Shown here: piece after piece, positions 52,832 through 61,779 of the stretch
Layout of the letters: every line of letters starts with the position of its first letter
Numbering within the stretch: the stretch's first letter is position 1
NCBI GenBank assembly: GCA_003020965.1
Contig: PXRL01000020.1
Coordinates: 60,013-124,012, forward strand
Direction: 5' to 3'
Length of the DNA: 64,000 nucleotides
DNA from: Halobacteriales archaeon QS_4_69_225
Lineage (GTDB): Archaea > Halobacteriota > Halobacteria > Halobacteriales > Haloarculaceae
Notes under the pieces: generated by a model
The model's database searches: none
What the model was told of the DNA's origin: nothing
The model's input: only the letters and a program-made list of their open reading frames with translations
Made by a program: the position numbers and the translations under genes

Positions 52832-53566
52832 CTACGACGACAGCGGCGTCTCCGCCCGATAGACGTACCGGAGCGGCAGCCCCTCGTCGTCCGTCGGCGG
52901 CTCCGGCGGCAGCGACCGGCGGCTCCCGGGGCCGGGTCGGACCGTCAGCGCCAGCGCGACCGCGTCCAGTACCGCCGGAATCGACACCGCGTGGCCCTCC
53001 GTGGCCTCGGCGACCGACTGGACGGTCGGCGGCGCGTCGGGGTCGAACTCCGCGAGAACGCGCATCCGCTCGGCGTAGCCGGCGGCGACGTCGGGCCGCT
53101 CGGTCGGCGGCTCGCCGGCGAAGGCGCGGTAACACAGCTCCGGGTGTGCCTCCAGGAAGACGCCCCGGGCGTCGTCGATGGTCGTCATGAACTCGTCGAC
53201 GGCGGTGACGAGTCTGGCCCGCTCGAAGGCCGCCCGCGGGAGGTCGCCGCCGGTCTTCCGCTCGTGAACCCGGGCGGCCGTCGGATAGCGCTGCTTGCGG
53301 GCGGCCTCCCGGACCGGCGCCGGGACGACCGCCTCCCGGCGGGCGCCGAGGAACTCGACGGCCGCCCGCTCGTTGGGCCGCGGCGCCGTCGCCGTCTCCA
53401 GCCCCACCGGGACGTCGACCGCGACGGCGGCCGCCGTCTCCTCGTACCGCGTCCACAGCTCGCCGACCCCGTCGACGACCGTCGCGTGGTCGTACCCGTC
53501 GTCGGTGTAGGCCACCGCCAGCCAGACGTCCCCACGAGCGACGCTGCCGACGTAGTAGTCGCTCAC
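52832..53566 (-). CDS. DUF429 family protein (RNase H-like fold)
   Basis: 244 residues from the GTG at 53566 (VSDYYVGSVARGDVWLAVAY). A start at 53644 is possible but adds an Arg-rich leader. Features: VAVDVPVGLE (Asp plus Ile/Val-Pro-hallmark, about 45), EAHPELCYRAFAG (about 150) and DAVALALTVR (about 212), all in the DUF429 order. The family is predicted to have an RNase H-like nuclease fold; its biological role is unknown. Confidence 0.82.
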   Translation of the reverse strand: MSDYYVGSVARGDVWLAVAYTDDGYDHATVVDGVGELWTRYEETAAAVAVDVPVGLETATAPRPNERAAVEFLGARREAVVPAPVREAARKQRYPTAARVHERKTGGDLPRAAFERARLVTAVDEFMTTIDDARGVFLEAHPELCYRAFAGEPPTERPDVAAGYAERMRVLAEFDPDAPPTVQSVAEATEGHAVSIPAVLDAVALALTVRPGPGSRRSLPPEPPTDDEGLPLRYVYRAETPLSS

Positions 53567-53650
53567 ACCCGGCGATACGGGCCCGAGTAGGTAAGGCCTA
53601 TCGCCGTCGTCGGACGCGCGTCGAACGGTCGTCCGTCGGGGCACGCGGCG

Positions 53651-53881
53651 TCAGCCGTCCCGCGCGGCGGTCGCCGCCTCCAGCGAGAGGAAAAAGCCGT
53701 AGTAGGCGACGACACCGGCGGCCATGAGGAGGTAGTACGCCCACGTCGGCCCGTCGACGACCCGGAACAGCGCGTTCACGAGCGTCACCCAGGCGACGGC
53801 GAACAGCAGGTCGGTGACGATGCCGCCGCGGTGCTCGCGGAGGTGGTCGCCGAGCCGCTCGAGGACGCCGTCGCCGGCCAT
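53651..53881 (-). CDS. Small two-helix membrane protein
   Basis: 76 residues, MAGDGVLERLGDHLREHRGG, then helices near 24-42 and 48-66, ending ATAARDG. It is a haloarchaeal-type small membrane protein with no known function. Its first 97 bp overlap, in another frame, the 3' end of the HTTM gene reading frame. Confidence 0.65.
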   Translation of the reverse strand: MAGDGVLERLGDHLREHRGGIVTDLLFAVAWVTLVNALFRVVDGPTWAYYLLMAAGVVAYYGFFLSLEAATAARDG

Positions 53882-55398
53882 ACCGGCCCGTGGTCGCGGC
53901 CGGCAAAGTGGCTACCGCTCGCGGCCGTCGCCCGGTCCGGTCGGGTCGGGTTACAGTCCCGGGAGACCACCTCGATCCGCCGCCGGTCGCCGCCGCCGAC
54001 GGCCGGGATCGGCTTCTCGACCAGGTACACCGACACCGAGCGGACGGCCGCTTTCCGGCCCGGCGCGCCGTGACGGCAGAGGTAGGCGCCGAGCGGCCGG
54101 CGCGTCGCCCCCCCGGCGTTCCGGGTCTCGGCGAGATACCGGTGCCAGAGCGTGCTCGGGTAGGTGTCGGCGGCGTCCGGCGGGGTCCAGTCGACGGCCG
54201 ACCCGTCGAGGGCGTCGACCCGCTCGCCGGTCGCCAGCGTCGCCGGCGCCACGACCCACCGGATCGTGGTCGGCGGCGTCGGGGCGAACAGCTGCCAGAC
54301 GTAGCCGTCCGTCTCGACGTCGGCCGCCTCGCCCGGGCGCTCGACGCCGGCCAGTGCCGTCGCCGGCCAGACGACCGACCCGACGAGCAGCACGGCGACG
54401 ACGACCGTCCCCGCGACCCGGCCGGCGCGGGCGACCGACGACGGGAGGGTGGGATCGTCCCGGAGCCGCGCCCGGAGACGGTCCTGAAGACCGGCCGTCC
54501 GCCCGGCCGCCGGGGCGACGACCCGTTCAAGGCGGTCCCAGACGGGCGCCGGGAGGTAGATCGACAGCATCGCGACGACGACCAGCGGGAAGAGCCCGAG
54601 CCGCATCGTCAGGAGCATCCCGACGTGGGCGGCGGCGTAGGCGGCGACGGCGAGGACGCGGCGCCGACCGGTCGCCAGCACCAGCACCGGCGACGCCGCC
54701 AGCATCCCGATCCACAGCCAGTTCACCGCCACCAGCAGCTCCGGAAATGCGGTCGCGTACGGTCCGAGCCGGACGGAAAACTGCTCCAGTTCGAGGACGT
54801 ACCGGACGGCCCGGCCGCTCGTCCAGGCGCCGCCGTGGAGCTTGAAGCCGGCGTTGGCCAGGTAGACGACGACGAGCTGCAGGCAGAACGCCGCCGTGGC
54901 GGGGGTGGCGACGCGCCGCGGCCGGTCGGCCGACCGGACGGCGTCGACCGACCAGCGACCGCCCAACGGCAGGAAGACACCGAACAGCAGCGACAGCGCC
55001 AGCAGGCCGTCGCCGCCGTTGAGCACGTACCGGTTGCGGAGATACAGCGACAGCAGCAGATAGCAGGTGCCGGCCGTCGCCGCGCGGGTCCGGTAGCCGA
55101 CGACGACGGCGGCGGCGGCCGCGGCGGTCAGCGCGAACAGCGCCGCCTGTCCCCGCCAGGACCCGACCCGGGCGTGGACCGACAGCGAGGCGAGCGCCGG
55201 CGCCGTCTCCGCGAGCGTCGACCGCGGCAGGACGCCGGCGTCGGTGTAGAAGGCCGTCAGGTGACGTGCCCGCAGTCCGAGGTCGGCCAGCACCAACAGT
55301 CCTACCGCGACCCGGAACGCCGCCAGCGCCCGGGCGTCGATCCCGACCCGGCGGGCGAGCGCGCGGCGCCAGCGGTCGCGGCGGCTCTCGGCGGGCAT
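53785..55398 (-). CDS. HTTM-domain (vitamin K-dependent carboxylase-like) membrane protein
   Basis: 537 codons. Helices run from about residue 25 to 360 (nine or so). The N-terminal half matches the HTTM pattern: RVAVGLLVLADLGLR, FYTDAGVLPRS, LSLYLRNRYVLNGGDGL and LVVVYLANAGFKLHGG, where the Lys of a carboxylase-like active site would sit. From about residue 455 the sequence turns low-complexity and is probably just the complement of the following gene, so the original stop near the RDHGPV segment may be lost. Natural function unknown; bacterial relatives are linked to envelope enzymes. Confidence 0.74.
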   Translation of the reverse strand: MPAESRRDRWRRALARRVGIDARALAAFRVAVGLLVLADLGLRARHLTAFYTDAGVLPRSTLAETAPALASLSVHARVGSWRGQAALFALTAAAAAAVVVGYRTRAATAGTCYLLLSLYLRNRYVLNGGDGLLALSLLFGVFLPLGGRWSVDAVRSADRPRRVATPATAAFCLQLVVVYLANAGFKLHGGAWTSGRAVRYVLELEQFSVRLGPYATAFPELLVAVNWLWIGMLAASPVLVLATGRRRVLAVAAYAAAHVGMLLTMRLGLFPLVVVAMLSIYLPAPVWDRLERVVAPAAGRTAGLQDRLRARLRDDPTLPSSVARAGRVAGTVVVAVLLVGSVVWPATALAGVERPGEAADVETDGYVWQLFAPTPPTTIRWVVAPATLATGERVDALDGSAVDWTPPDAADTYPSTLWHRYLAETRNAGGATRRPLGAYLCRHGAPGRKAAVRSVSVYLVEKPIPAVGGGDRRRIEVVSRDCNPTRPDRATAASGSHFAGRDHGPVWPATASSSGSATTSASTAAASSPTCCSPSPG

Positions 55399-55449
55399 TC
55401 TCGCTGGCGTTGCGCGCTGACGGTAATATGTCTTCCGTGGCCCGCTCGC

Positions 55450-56418
55450 TCAGAACAGCGTCTCGTCGTCAAGCACCCGCGCGGGGCCGCCGACCTCCCA
55501 GATTCGCGTGTCGACGCCCGTCTCGGCGACGGCCGTCTCGACCCGGTCGACGAACCGGGCGGTCGTGTTCACGTAGACGGAGGCGCCGGTGTCCGTCGAG
55601 AAGTACGCCGGGACGCCGTCGTCCCGGAGTTCGCGGACGGTCTCGAACACCTTGAGGGTCTCCGGCTGCCAGTAGACCCACCCCGAGGGGCCGGTCATCG
55701 TCGTCGCCGCCAGCGACAGCGAGTCGTGTTCGGCCGTCTCGAAGGTCGTCTCGAACTCCGCCGCCCGCAGCGCGTGCCGCACCGTCCGGATCTGTTCGTG
55801 GATGTGGGCCATCCGCGCACCGAACATGTGGCTGTCGGCGGCCTCGCGGTGGGCCTCGGCGGTGTGTTTGAACGCCGGCACCTCCGCGGCGACGATCCGG
55901 AGGTCCTCCTCGAGGTCCGACGCCAGCCGCTCCGAGCGGCAGTCGGCGTCGTCGTCGCCGGCGTGGAGATGCGAGAAGGCGCCGGTGACGGCCCGGGCGG
56001 CCGACGCCGACCCCCGGCGGGCGACCGCCGACATCTCGGGATGGGTAAGATCGAGGTCGGCCGCGGCACACAGCGCGACGGCGGCGGCCGCGAAGCCCGA
56101 CGCCGAGGAGCCGAAGCCGATGTTCGTCGGGAAGTCGTTGACCGACTCGAGGCGGACGCGGGCCTCGAGGCCGGCCAGCTCGCGGACCCGGTCGACGACC
56201 GACCGGACCCGCTCGGCGCCGCGACCCTCGAGGCCCTCGCCGTCGACGACGTAGTGGTCGGCCTCTATGTCGGGGTCGAACTCGACGGTCGTTCTCGTGT
56301 GACTCGGCGCGGTACAGACGGAAATGGAGTCGTGATACGGGAGGCGCAACTCCTCGTCGTGCATCCCGTGGTACTTGACCAGCCCCTGGATGGGGTGGGC
56401 CTTCGCGGTCGCCTTCAT
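55450..56418 (-). CDS. mvaD: Phosphomevalonate decarboxylase (archaeal MvaD type)
   Basis: 322 residues from the ATG at 56418 (MKATAKAHPIQGLVKYHGM). GHMP-family features: the ATP-binding glycine loop NFPTNIGFGSSASGFAAAAVA (split; about 104-124), a phosphate-binding SASAARAVTGAFSHLHAG-like segment, and WQPETLKVFETVRELRD with the substrate Asp region STDTGASVYVN near 278-288. Archaeal forms of this type in Haloferax decarboxylate 5-phosphomevalonate to isopentenyl phosphate in isoprenoid synthesis. The assignment to phosphomevalonate rather than diphosphomevalonate comes from the halophile context. Confidence 0.87.
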   Translation of the reverse strand: MKATAKAHPIQGLVKYHGMHDEELRLPYHDSISVCTAPSHTRTTVEFDPDIEADHYVVDGEGLEGRGAERVRSVVDRVRELAGLEARVRLESVNDFPTNIGFGSSASGFAAAAVALCAAADLDLTHPEMSAVARRGSASAARAVTGAFSHLHAGDDDADCRSERLASDLEEDLRIVAAEVPAFKHTAEAHREAADSHMFGARMAHIHEQIRTVRHALRAAEFETTFETAEHDSLSLAATTMTGPSGWVYWQPETLKVFETVRELRDDGVPAYFSTDTGASVYVNTTARFVDRVETAVAETGVDTRIWEVGGPARVLDDETLF

Positions 56419-56479
56419 GCAGGCCCTGCGGCGGAGGGCATCTTGGCAGTTTCGAAGCGGCCCTCGGAGGCCTGGGGGC

Positions 56480-56848
56480 CTACGACGCCGCGTGCTCGCC
56501 GACCCGCCGTCCGTACACCAGATAGTAGGCAACGGCAAGGACACCGACCAGCGCGATGACTCGCAGCATCAGTTCGATGATGAACGACGAGAGGAGCGGA
56601 TAGGCCTGGAAGAGCGCGTACGGGCCGAGTCCGAGAACGTACACGACGCCGACGAACAGCCACAGTCGACGGACGTCGACGTCCCGTCGGGTGACGAGCA
56701 GGTACGCGGCGACGGGCGCCCCGAAGACGGCGAGGAGCATCAGAGACCCGGAGACTGGCCCGGCAGAGAGGATACCGAGCGTCCCCGACCCGACGGCGAC
56801 GAGCGCCGCGATGGCGAACCAGCAGAGAACGAACTGCTTCAGACCCAT
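56480..56848 (-). CDS. Four-helix membrane protein of unknown function
   Basis: 122 residues from the ATG at 56848 (MGLKQFVLCWFAIAALVAVG). Helices near 5-25, 30-50, 60-78 and 86-110, with RRDVDVRRLW between the second and third. The frame is open far upstream (to 57343) but that part is a cytochrome P450 remnant, not this gene. No family recognised. Confidence 0.65.
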   Translation of the reverse strand: MGLKQFVLCWFAIAALVAVGSGTLGILSAGPVSGSLMLLAVFGAPVAAYLLVTRRDVDVRRLWLFVGVVYVLGLGPYALFQAYPLLSSFIIELMLRVIALVGVLAVAYYLVYGRRVGEHAAS

Positions 56849-57476
56849 CTCGTCACACCTACGTGGTTGACACCGTGTGCGTCGTACAAGAACGTTCCCA
56901 CCCGAGACGCGGGACGAGTCGACCGAGACACGGGACGAGCCGACCGGGGCCGTCCATGTCACCGCCTCACGGAACTCGGGTTCGGTCGACGGCGACCGGA
57001 CTCCGAACGGGCCGTCGCCGCGAGCCGTACTGCGGCGTCCGGGGAAACGACGGTGCTCCCGCGGCACGAACCGGACGACCGCGTCGCGGCCGGGCTGGCG
57101 GTCGATCACGGAGTCGACGCCGACCTCGGGGCCGTCGTGCGGTCCCTTGGCGTCCGGGCCGGCGAGCTCGAAGCGGTGGGTCGCAAGCGCCGTCGCCAGT
57201 ACCGTCAGCGCCTCCGCCGTCGTGACGGCCTCGCCGAGACGGGCGTGCCGGCTGCCGGAAAAGGGGAAAAACATGAAGCCCGAGCGGCCGTGTCCCCGCC
57301 CGGGACACGGCGGCGCAACGGGTCGGCGGTCAGCAGAATACAAGATGGAGCCTGCGGCCTCAAGAAGCGACCGAACGGAGCGAGTAGGCCGGAGAGGAAA
57401 CCAACACGGTACGATGCAACCGACATACTACGACCGACCCCCAAGCGTATAAGTACCGTCGGGTTCTGTCTGAAGT
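56849..57476. other. Intergenic region holding P450 remnant and transposon left end
   Basis: About 630 bp. It holds the P450 remnant (57053-57280). The left end of the TnpB element is somewhere in about 57290-57476 but I cannot fix it. 56849-57050 shows nothing I can name. Confidence 0.5.
57053..57280 (-). pseudogene. Cytochrome P450 C-terminal remnant
   Basis: The minus frame reads FMFFPFSGSRHARLGEAVTT, then AEALTVLATALATHRFELAG and DAVVRFVPRE. This lines up with the heme-binding loop and the last helices of bacterial and archaeal P450s (consensus FxPFGxGxRxCxG). In place of R-H-C-L-G stands R-H-A-R-L-G, so the heme cysteine is gone. No upstream part of the gene exists: the TnpB element occupies the place where the 5' part would be. 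It is a decayed fragment. Confidence 0.7.
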
Positions 57477-58727
57477 ATGGAAGTGCGTCGAACTGCCGTC
57501 GTGAAACTCGATGTTTCCGACGGACAACGCGACGCACTCCACCGAACTGCCGAGCAATACCTCTACTGCGCGAACCGAACCGCCGACTACTGTTGGTCCG
57601 ATACCTCGTACACCGAGTGCAAGACCCACCAACGGCAGGTTCGTGACGCCTTATACTCCGACCTCCGTGAGGAGACGGAGTTACAAGCACAACTCGTCCA
57701 AGCCGCAATTCGTCGCGCCGTCGAAGCCATCAGAGGCGTTGTCGAGCGGTGGAAGAAGGGACAGCGTGTCTCTTGTCCGACGTTCACCGCCAAAACGATG
57801 GACTATGACACCCGGAGCGCGACCCTCTACTGGAACAAGGTTTCGTTGGCAACCGTTGAGGGGCGGGTCGAACCGTCGTTTGTTCTCCCGGCAGACAGCC
57901 CGACGCCCTACGAGCAGTACGTACTCTCCGAGGACTGCGAGTTCCGTGAGAGTACGCTTCGGTACGACGCGACAACCGACGAATTTTACCTTAATATCTC
58001 GACTCGGCGGATTGACGGCGACGGCGCGGAGGTTCCGGCAGATACCGGGCACCCCGACCAAACGGTCCTCGGTATCGACCTCGGCGTCAACAGTCTCGCC
58101 GTCGCCTCAACCGGCACGTTCTGGCAGGGAGACGACTACGATCACTGGTGCCGCGAGTTTGAGAAGCGACGTGGCGAGATGCAACAGTGCGGCACGCAAG
58201 CCGCCCACAACGCCCTGCTCCGCCTCGGAAAACGCGAAGAAGCGTGGCGGAAACAGTACATCCACACAGTCGCCAACGAAATCGTCACGGAAGCCGTCGG
58301 ACACGACTGCGACGTGATCGTGTTCGAGGACCTAACCGACATTCGAGAGCGGCTCCCGCAGGCGAAGTGGCACCACGTCTGGGCGTTTCGACGCCTCTAC
58401 GAGTACGTCTCCTACAAGGCCCCGGAACGCGGTGTCTCCGTGAAGCAAGTCGAGCCGAACCACACGTCCCAACGTTGTTCTCGGACGGACTGCGGGTTCA
58501 CCCACGACGATAACCGCCACGGCAAACAGTTTGAGTGCCAGAAGTGCGGGTACGAAGTGAACGCGGACTACAACGCCGCGAAAAACATCGGGCTACGGTA
58601 CGCCCGAAAGCGAATACACAGACTCCGTTCCTCGCCCAAGTCGGGGAGCGGAGACGCACCAGTAGACGTGCGTGTGAATGGTGGGACGCTGAACGGCGAG
58701 AGTCACCGGCCTGTTGCCGGAGACTGA
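57477..58727 (+). CDS. tnpB: TnpB, RNA-guided nuclease of an IS200/IS605-type transposon
   Basis: 416 residues, the usual size. RuvC-like residues: Asp201 in GIDLGVNSLAVAS, Glu284 in VFEDLTDIR and Asp364 in NADYNAAKNIG, with a CSRTDC...CQKC zinc ribbon between the last two (about 330-357), so the protein looks intact. TnpB proteins cut DNA guided by an RNA made from the right end of their own element. No tnpA gene lies nearby, so this is an IS1341-like solo element. GC is lower than neighbours. Confidence 0.92.
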   Translation: MEVRRTAVVKLDVSDGQRDALHRTAEQYLYCANRTADYCWSDTSYTECKTHQRQVRDALYSDLREETELQAQLVQAAIRRAVEAIRGVVERWKKGQRVSCPTFTAKTMDYDTRSATLYWNKVSLATVEGRVEPSFVLPADSPTPYEQYVLSEDCEFRESTLRYDATTDEFYLNISTRRIDGDGAEVPADTGHPDQTVLGIDLGVNSLAVASTGTFWQGDDYDHWCREFEKRRGEMQQCGTQAAHNALLRLGKREEAWRKQYIHTVANEIVTEAVGHDCDVIVFEDLTDIRERLPQAKWHHVWAFRRLYEYVSYKAPERGVSVKQVEPNHTSQRCSRTDCGFTHDDNRHGKQFECQKCGYEVNADYNAAKNIGLRYARKRIHRLRSSPKSGSGDAPVDVRVNGGTLNGESHRPVAGD

Positions 58728-58857
58728 TTGCCGGGATTCCACATCAAAGCCACCGAAAGGCTTCGCCTTTCGAGGCCTCGACGGAGCTTCGCTCCGCCGG
58801 CGGCCCCACCCTCAAGGACCGAGGTGCGTCTGCGCCGAGGGAGTAGGGTGGGGTAGT
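58728..58857 (+). ncRNA. Transposon right end / omegaRNA-like scaffold for TnpB
   Basis: Directly after tnpB on the same strand come three strong stems: CGAAAGG-CTTCG-CCTTTCG (58754-58772), CGGAGC-TTC-GCTCCG (58782-58796) and CCCCACCCT (58804-58812) pairing with AGGGTGGGG (58845-58853), which encloses a small GC-rich hairpin. This matches the plan of omegaRNAs: hairpins at the right end then the guide just beyond. The next bases beyond 58853 run into the gdh stop codon and coding sequence, which would be the guide. RNA itself is inferred. Confidence 0.65.
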
Positions 58858-60117
58858 TTACGGCCAGGTCCCGCTTTCGGCGTAGGCGTCGGCGACGCGC
58901 TCGATGGCGACGACGTAGGCGGCCGTCCGGAAGCTCGGCAGCTCCTTTTCCTCGTAGGCGTCGACCAGCCCCTCGAAGCCCTCGACGATGTGGCGCTCCA
59001 GTTCCTCGACGACCCTCTCTTCGGTCCAGTAGAACCGCTGGCGGTTCTGGACCCACTCGAAGTACGATACCGTGACGCCGCCGGCGTTGGCGAGGACGTC
59101 GGGGAAGACGTGGACGTCGCGGTCGGTGAGAATCTCGTCGGCGTCCGGCGTCAGCGGGCCGTTGGCCGCCTCGACGATGACGTCGGCGCCCACGTCCCGC
59201 GCGAGGTCGGCGTCGATGGCGTTTTCCAGCGCCGCCGGCACCAGCAGGTCGACGTCCATCGTCAGCAGCTCCTCGTTGGTCAGCTCCTCGCTGGCGCCGT
59301 CGTAGCCGGTGACGGCGCCGGTTTCGTTCTTGAACTGCTTGACGGCGCGGGTGTCGAGCCCGTCGGGGTGGTACACCGCCCCCGAGGAGTCCGACACCGC
59401 GACGACGTCGGCGCCGAGTTCGGACTCGATGAACTTCGCCGCGACGCTGCCGGCGTTGCCGTAGCCCTGGACGGCGACGGTCGCCCCTGCCGGGTCCTTG
59501 TCGAGATAATCGAACGCCTCCCGCGCCGTCAGCATCGTCGACCGGCCGGTCGCCTCGACGCGGCCGCGGGACCCCCCGGAGTCGATGGCCTTGCCGGTGA
59601 CGACGCCCGGTTCGGTCGTTCCCTCCAACGTCTCGTAGGTGTCTTTGATCCAGTTCATCTCCCGCTGGCCGGTGTTGACGTCCGGCGCCGGGATGTCCCG
59701 GTCCGCGCCGACGAGCGGCCGCAGCTCCGTGGCGAACGAGCGGGTGATCCGCTCCAGCTCGGCGTCGGAGTAGTCGATCGGGTCGATCTCGATGCCGCCC
59801 TTCCCGCCGCCGTACGGGATGTCGACGACGGCGCACTTGTACACCATCCACCCCGACAGCGCCTTCACCTCGTCGCGGGTCACCCCCGGGTGGTAGCGGA
59901 CCCCACCCTTGTACGGCCCGCGGTCGCCGTTGAACTGCGAGCGGTAGGCCCGGAACACCTCCAGCGACCCGTCGTCGAGCTCGACGGTGAGGTTCGTCTC
60001 CAGCACCCGCTCCGGACGCTTCAGTCGCTCGAGAACGTCGGTGCCGACGTCGATGTACTCCGCGGCGTCGTCGATCTGCTCCTGCAGGCTCTCGAACGGA
60101 TTGACGTCACCCGACAT
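58858..60117 (-). CDS. gdhA: Glutamate dehydrogenase (NAD(P)+)
   Basis: 419 residues, full length. PYGGGKGGI (substrate-binding Lys, about 101-109) and [15 protein letters not shown] follow the family order, as does the Rossmann [14 protein letters not shown] (about 208). It converts glutamate to 2-oxoglutarate plus ammonia or the reverse. Coenzyme choice cannot be set from sequence. The TnpB element's right end abuts the TAA stop (5 bp away), yet the C-terminus AYAESGTWP looks complete. The next gene is a CitE-like lyase on the same strand. Confidence 0.93.
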   Translation of the reverse strand: MSGDVNPFESLQEQIDDAAEYIDVGTDVLERLKRPERVLETNLTVELDDGSLEVFRAYRSQFNGDRGPYKGGVRYHPGVTRDEVKALSGWMVYKCAVVDIPYGGGKGGIEIDPIDYSDAELERITRSFATELRPLVGADRDIPAPDVNTGQREMNWIKDTYETLEGTTEPGVVTGKAIDSGGSRGRVEATGRSTMLTAREAFDYLDKDPAGATVAVQGYGNAGSVAAKFIESELGADVVAVSDSSGAVYHPDGLDTRAVKQFKNETGAVTGYDGASEELTNEELLTMDVDLLVPAALENAIDADLARDVGADVIVEAANGPLTPDADEILTDRDVHVFPDVLANAGGVTVSYFEWVQNRQRFYWTEERVVEELERHIVEGFEGLVDAYEEKELPSFRTAAYVVAIERVADAYAESGTWP

Positions 60118-60184
60118 GCCGCGTACGTCGGCCAGTCGGCGCTTAAGCGTGACGAATCATATCACTCTGACTCTCGGTATGCGA

Positions 60185-61039
60185 TTATATGTCGGCGTCG
60201 CCGCCGGCCGCGCGGTACCGTTCGACGATGCGCTCGGCGCGGGCGACGAGCGGCGCGTCGATCATCTCGTCGTCGACGCGGACGACGCCGCGGTCGTCGG
60301 CGGCCTCGCGGGCGGCGAGCACCTTCTCGGCCCACTCGACCTCCTCGGGGTCGGGCGTGAACGCCTCGTTTATCACCTCGACCTGCGCCGGGTGGATGGC
60401 CATCTTCCCGTCGTAGCCCAGTTGCGCGGCAGTGGCGGTCGCCTCGGCCAGCCGGTCGGTGGCCTCGATGTCCGTGAAGACGGTGTCGATGGCGTCGACG
60501 TCCGCCGCCGCGGCCGCCAGGACGACCCGCTGGCGGGCGTGGCTGACCTCCTCGCCGCCTTCGGTGCGGGTCGCGCCGACGTCCGCCGCGAGATCCTCGG
60601 CGCCGAAGGCGACGGCGTCGACGGCCGGTACCGCCGCGATCTCCTCGGCCGCCAGCACGCCGCGGGCAGACTCACACAGCGCCACCAGCGGCAGGTCGGC
60701 GCCGCGGGCCGCGACCAGTTCCGCGACCTCCCTGATGCCCGCCGCCGAGGCGGCCTTCGGGACCATCACCGAGTCCAGCCGTGGGTCGCCGTCGAGGACG
60801 GCGTCGAGGTCGTCGGCGGCCGTCGCGGCGTCGGCGTCGACCCGGACGCAAACCTCGGCGTCGGGGTCGAACGCCGCGTCCGTCAGCACGTCGGCGACGG
60901 CGCTCCGGGCCTCGGACTTCCGCGCCGGCGCGACGGCATCCTCGAGGTCGAAGACGACGGTGTCGGCGCCCGCTTCCGGTGCCTTCCGCATCAGTTCTGG
61001 TCGGTCGCCGGGCGAGAACAGCACGCTCCTGCGGGCCAT
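60185..61039 (-). CDS. HpcH/HpaI aldolase, CitE-like (malyl/citramalyl/methylmalyl-CoA lyase type)
   Basis: 284 residues from the ATG at 61039 (MARRSVLFSPGDRPELMRK). Signature pieces are DTVVFDLEDAVAP (acidic, metal binding; about 24-36), VCVRVDAD (Arg), VALCESARGVLAAEE (Glu) and VAFGAEDLAADVG (metal), with GYDGKMAIHPAQVEVIN near the C-terminus. The family cleaves or makes C-C bonds in malyl-, citramalyl- or methylmalyl-CoA. Beside gdh and near a MaoC-type hydratase gene, a role in the C5-acid branch of haloarchaeal central carbon metabolism is plausible. Confidence 0.87.
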   Translation of the reverse strand: MARRSVLFSPGDRPELMRKAPEAGADTVVFDLEDAVAPARKSEARSAVADVLTDAAFDPDAEVCVRVDADAATAADDLDAVLDGDPRLDSVMVPKAASAAGIREVAELVAARGADLPLVALCESARGVLAAEEIAAVPAVDAVAFGAEDLAADVGATRTEGGEEVSHARQRVVLAAAAADVDAIDTVFTDIEATDRLAEATATAAQLGYDGKMAIHPAQVEVINEAFTPDPEEVEWAEKVLAAREAADDRGVVRVDDEMIDAPLVARAERIVERYRAAGGDADI

Positions 61040-61170
61040 GTCCGGACGCACCGGCCGCGGCCCCTTATCGGCAGTGGTCCGGCAGGGATCCGTCGGCGGC
61101 GCACGTCGGCTCCCGGGCCGTCCCGAGAGCGCGACCGACACCCGCGGACGACGCCGATCGCGGGGGAAGT

Positions 61171-61177
61171 TTTATAC
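61171..61177 (+). promoter_or_regulatory. TATA box of the 140-residue membrane protein gene
   Basis: TTTATAC lies 23-29 bases before the ATG at 61200. A clear AT-rich element in GC-rich DNA, right for a leaderless transcript. Confidence 0.55.
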
Positions 61178-61199
61178 AACAGAATCCGAACCCGTAGGT

Positions 61200-61622
61200 A
61201 TGCGATCGTCCCTCGATACCGCCCGAGCCCTCCTCGCCGCAGCAGTGCTGTCCCTCGTCGCCGTCGAGTTCTCGACCCTGACGCGGCCGTATCCGACCGC
61301 ACCCACCGTCGGGCCGTTCCCGGTCAATCCAGAACTCGTCGTGCCGGCACTGCTCGCCGCGGTCGTGATCGTCGGGGCGCTCCGCGACGGACTCGGGGTC
61401 GGCTCGGTCGTCACCGGACTCCTCGGCGCGGTGACCCTCTGGATCGCGACGACGAGCCTGTACGAGGCGTACGCGTACACGAACGGCGGCATCGCCTGGG
61501 GGGCGTTTTTCACCACCGTCAGCGGCCTCGTCCTGGCCGTCGCCGTGCTCACTCGGCAGGCGGTACGCCGGGTCGAACGGCCGGACGTCGTCGGCCGACT
61601 GCGAGCGCAGCTCGGCGAATGA
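61200..61622 (+). CDS. Four-helix membrane protein of unknown function
   Basis: 140 residues from the ATG at 61200 (MRSSLDTARALLAAAVLSLV). Helices near 8-25, 45-62, 68-90 and 100-120, with a periplasmic-side TRPYPTAPTVGPFPVNPE loop and a charged C-terminus (RRVERPDVVGRLRAQLGE). No family recognised. It lies between the divergent CitE-like gene and the MaoC gene. Confidence 0.66.
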   Translation: MRSSLDTARALLAAAVLSLVAVEFSTLTRPYPTAPTVGPFPVNPELVVPALLAAVVIVGALRDGLGVGSVVTGLLGAVTLWIATTSLYEAYAYTNGGIAWGAFFTTVSGLVLAVAVLTRQAVRRVERPDVVGRLRAQLGE

Positions 61623-61779
61623 CGGACCGCGACCCGGGCCGCCGACGCCGTCGGTGACGCGTCTCGAGGTGTCGGTGCCCTCCCGACGCCGACGCTCGGC
61701 CGCTCGCGGTCGGCGACCGACGACCGGCGGCACCGGCCGGTCCGGTAGCGTTTTGCTCCCGCCGGCCGACTCGGCCGCC

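Noticed and set aside
53890..56559. 889-codon plus-strand frame
   Set aside because: Shadow of the HTTM and decarboxylase genes on the minus strand.
56863..57225. 120-codon plus-strand frame upstream of tnpB
   Set aside because: Arg-rich, no motif; the opposite strand carries the P450 remnant. A tnpA gene was looked for here and not found.
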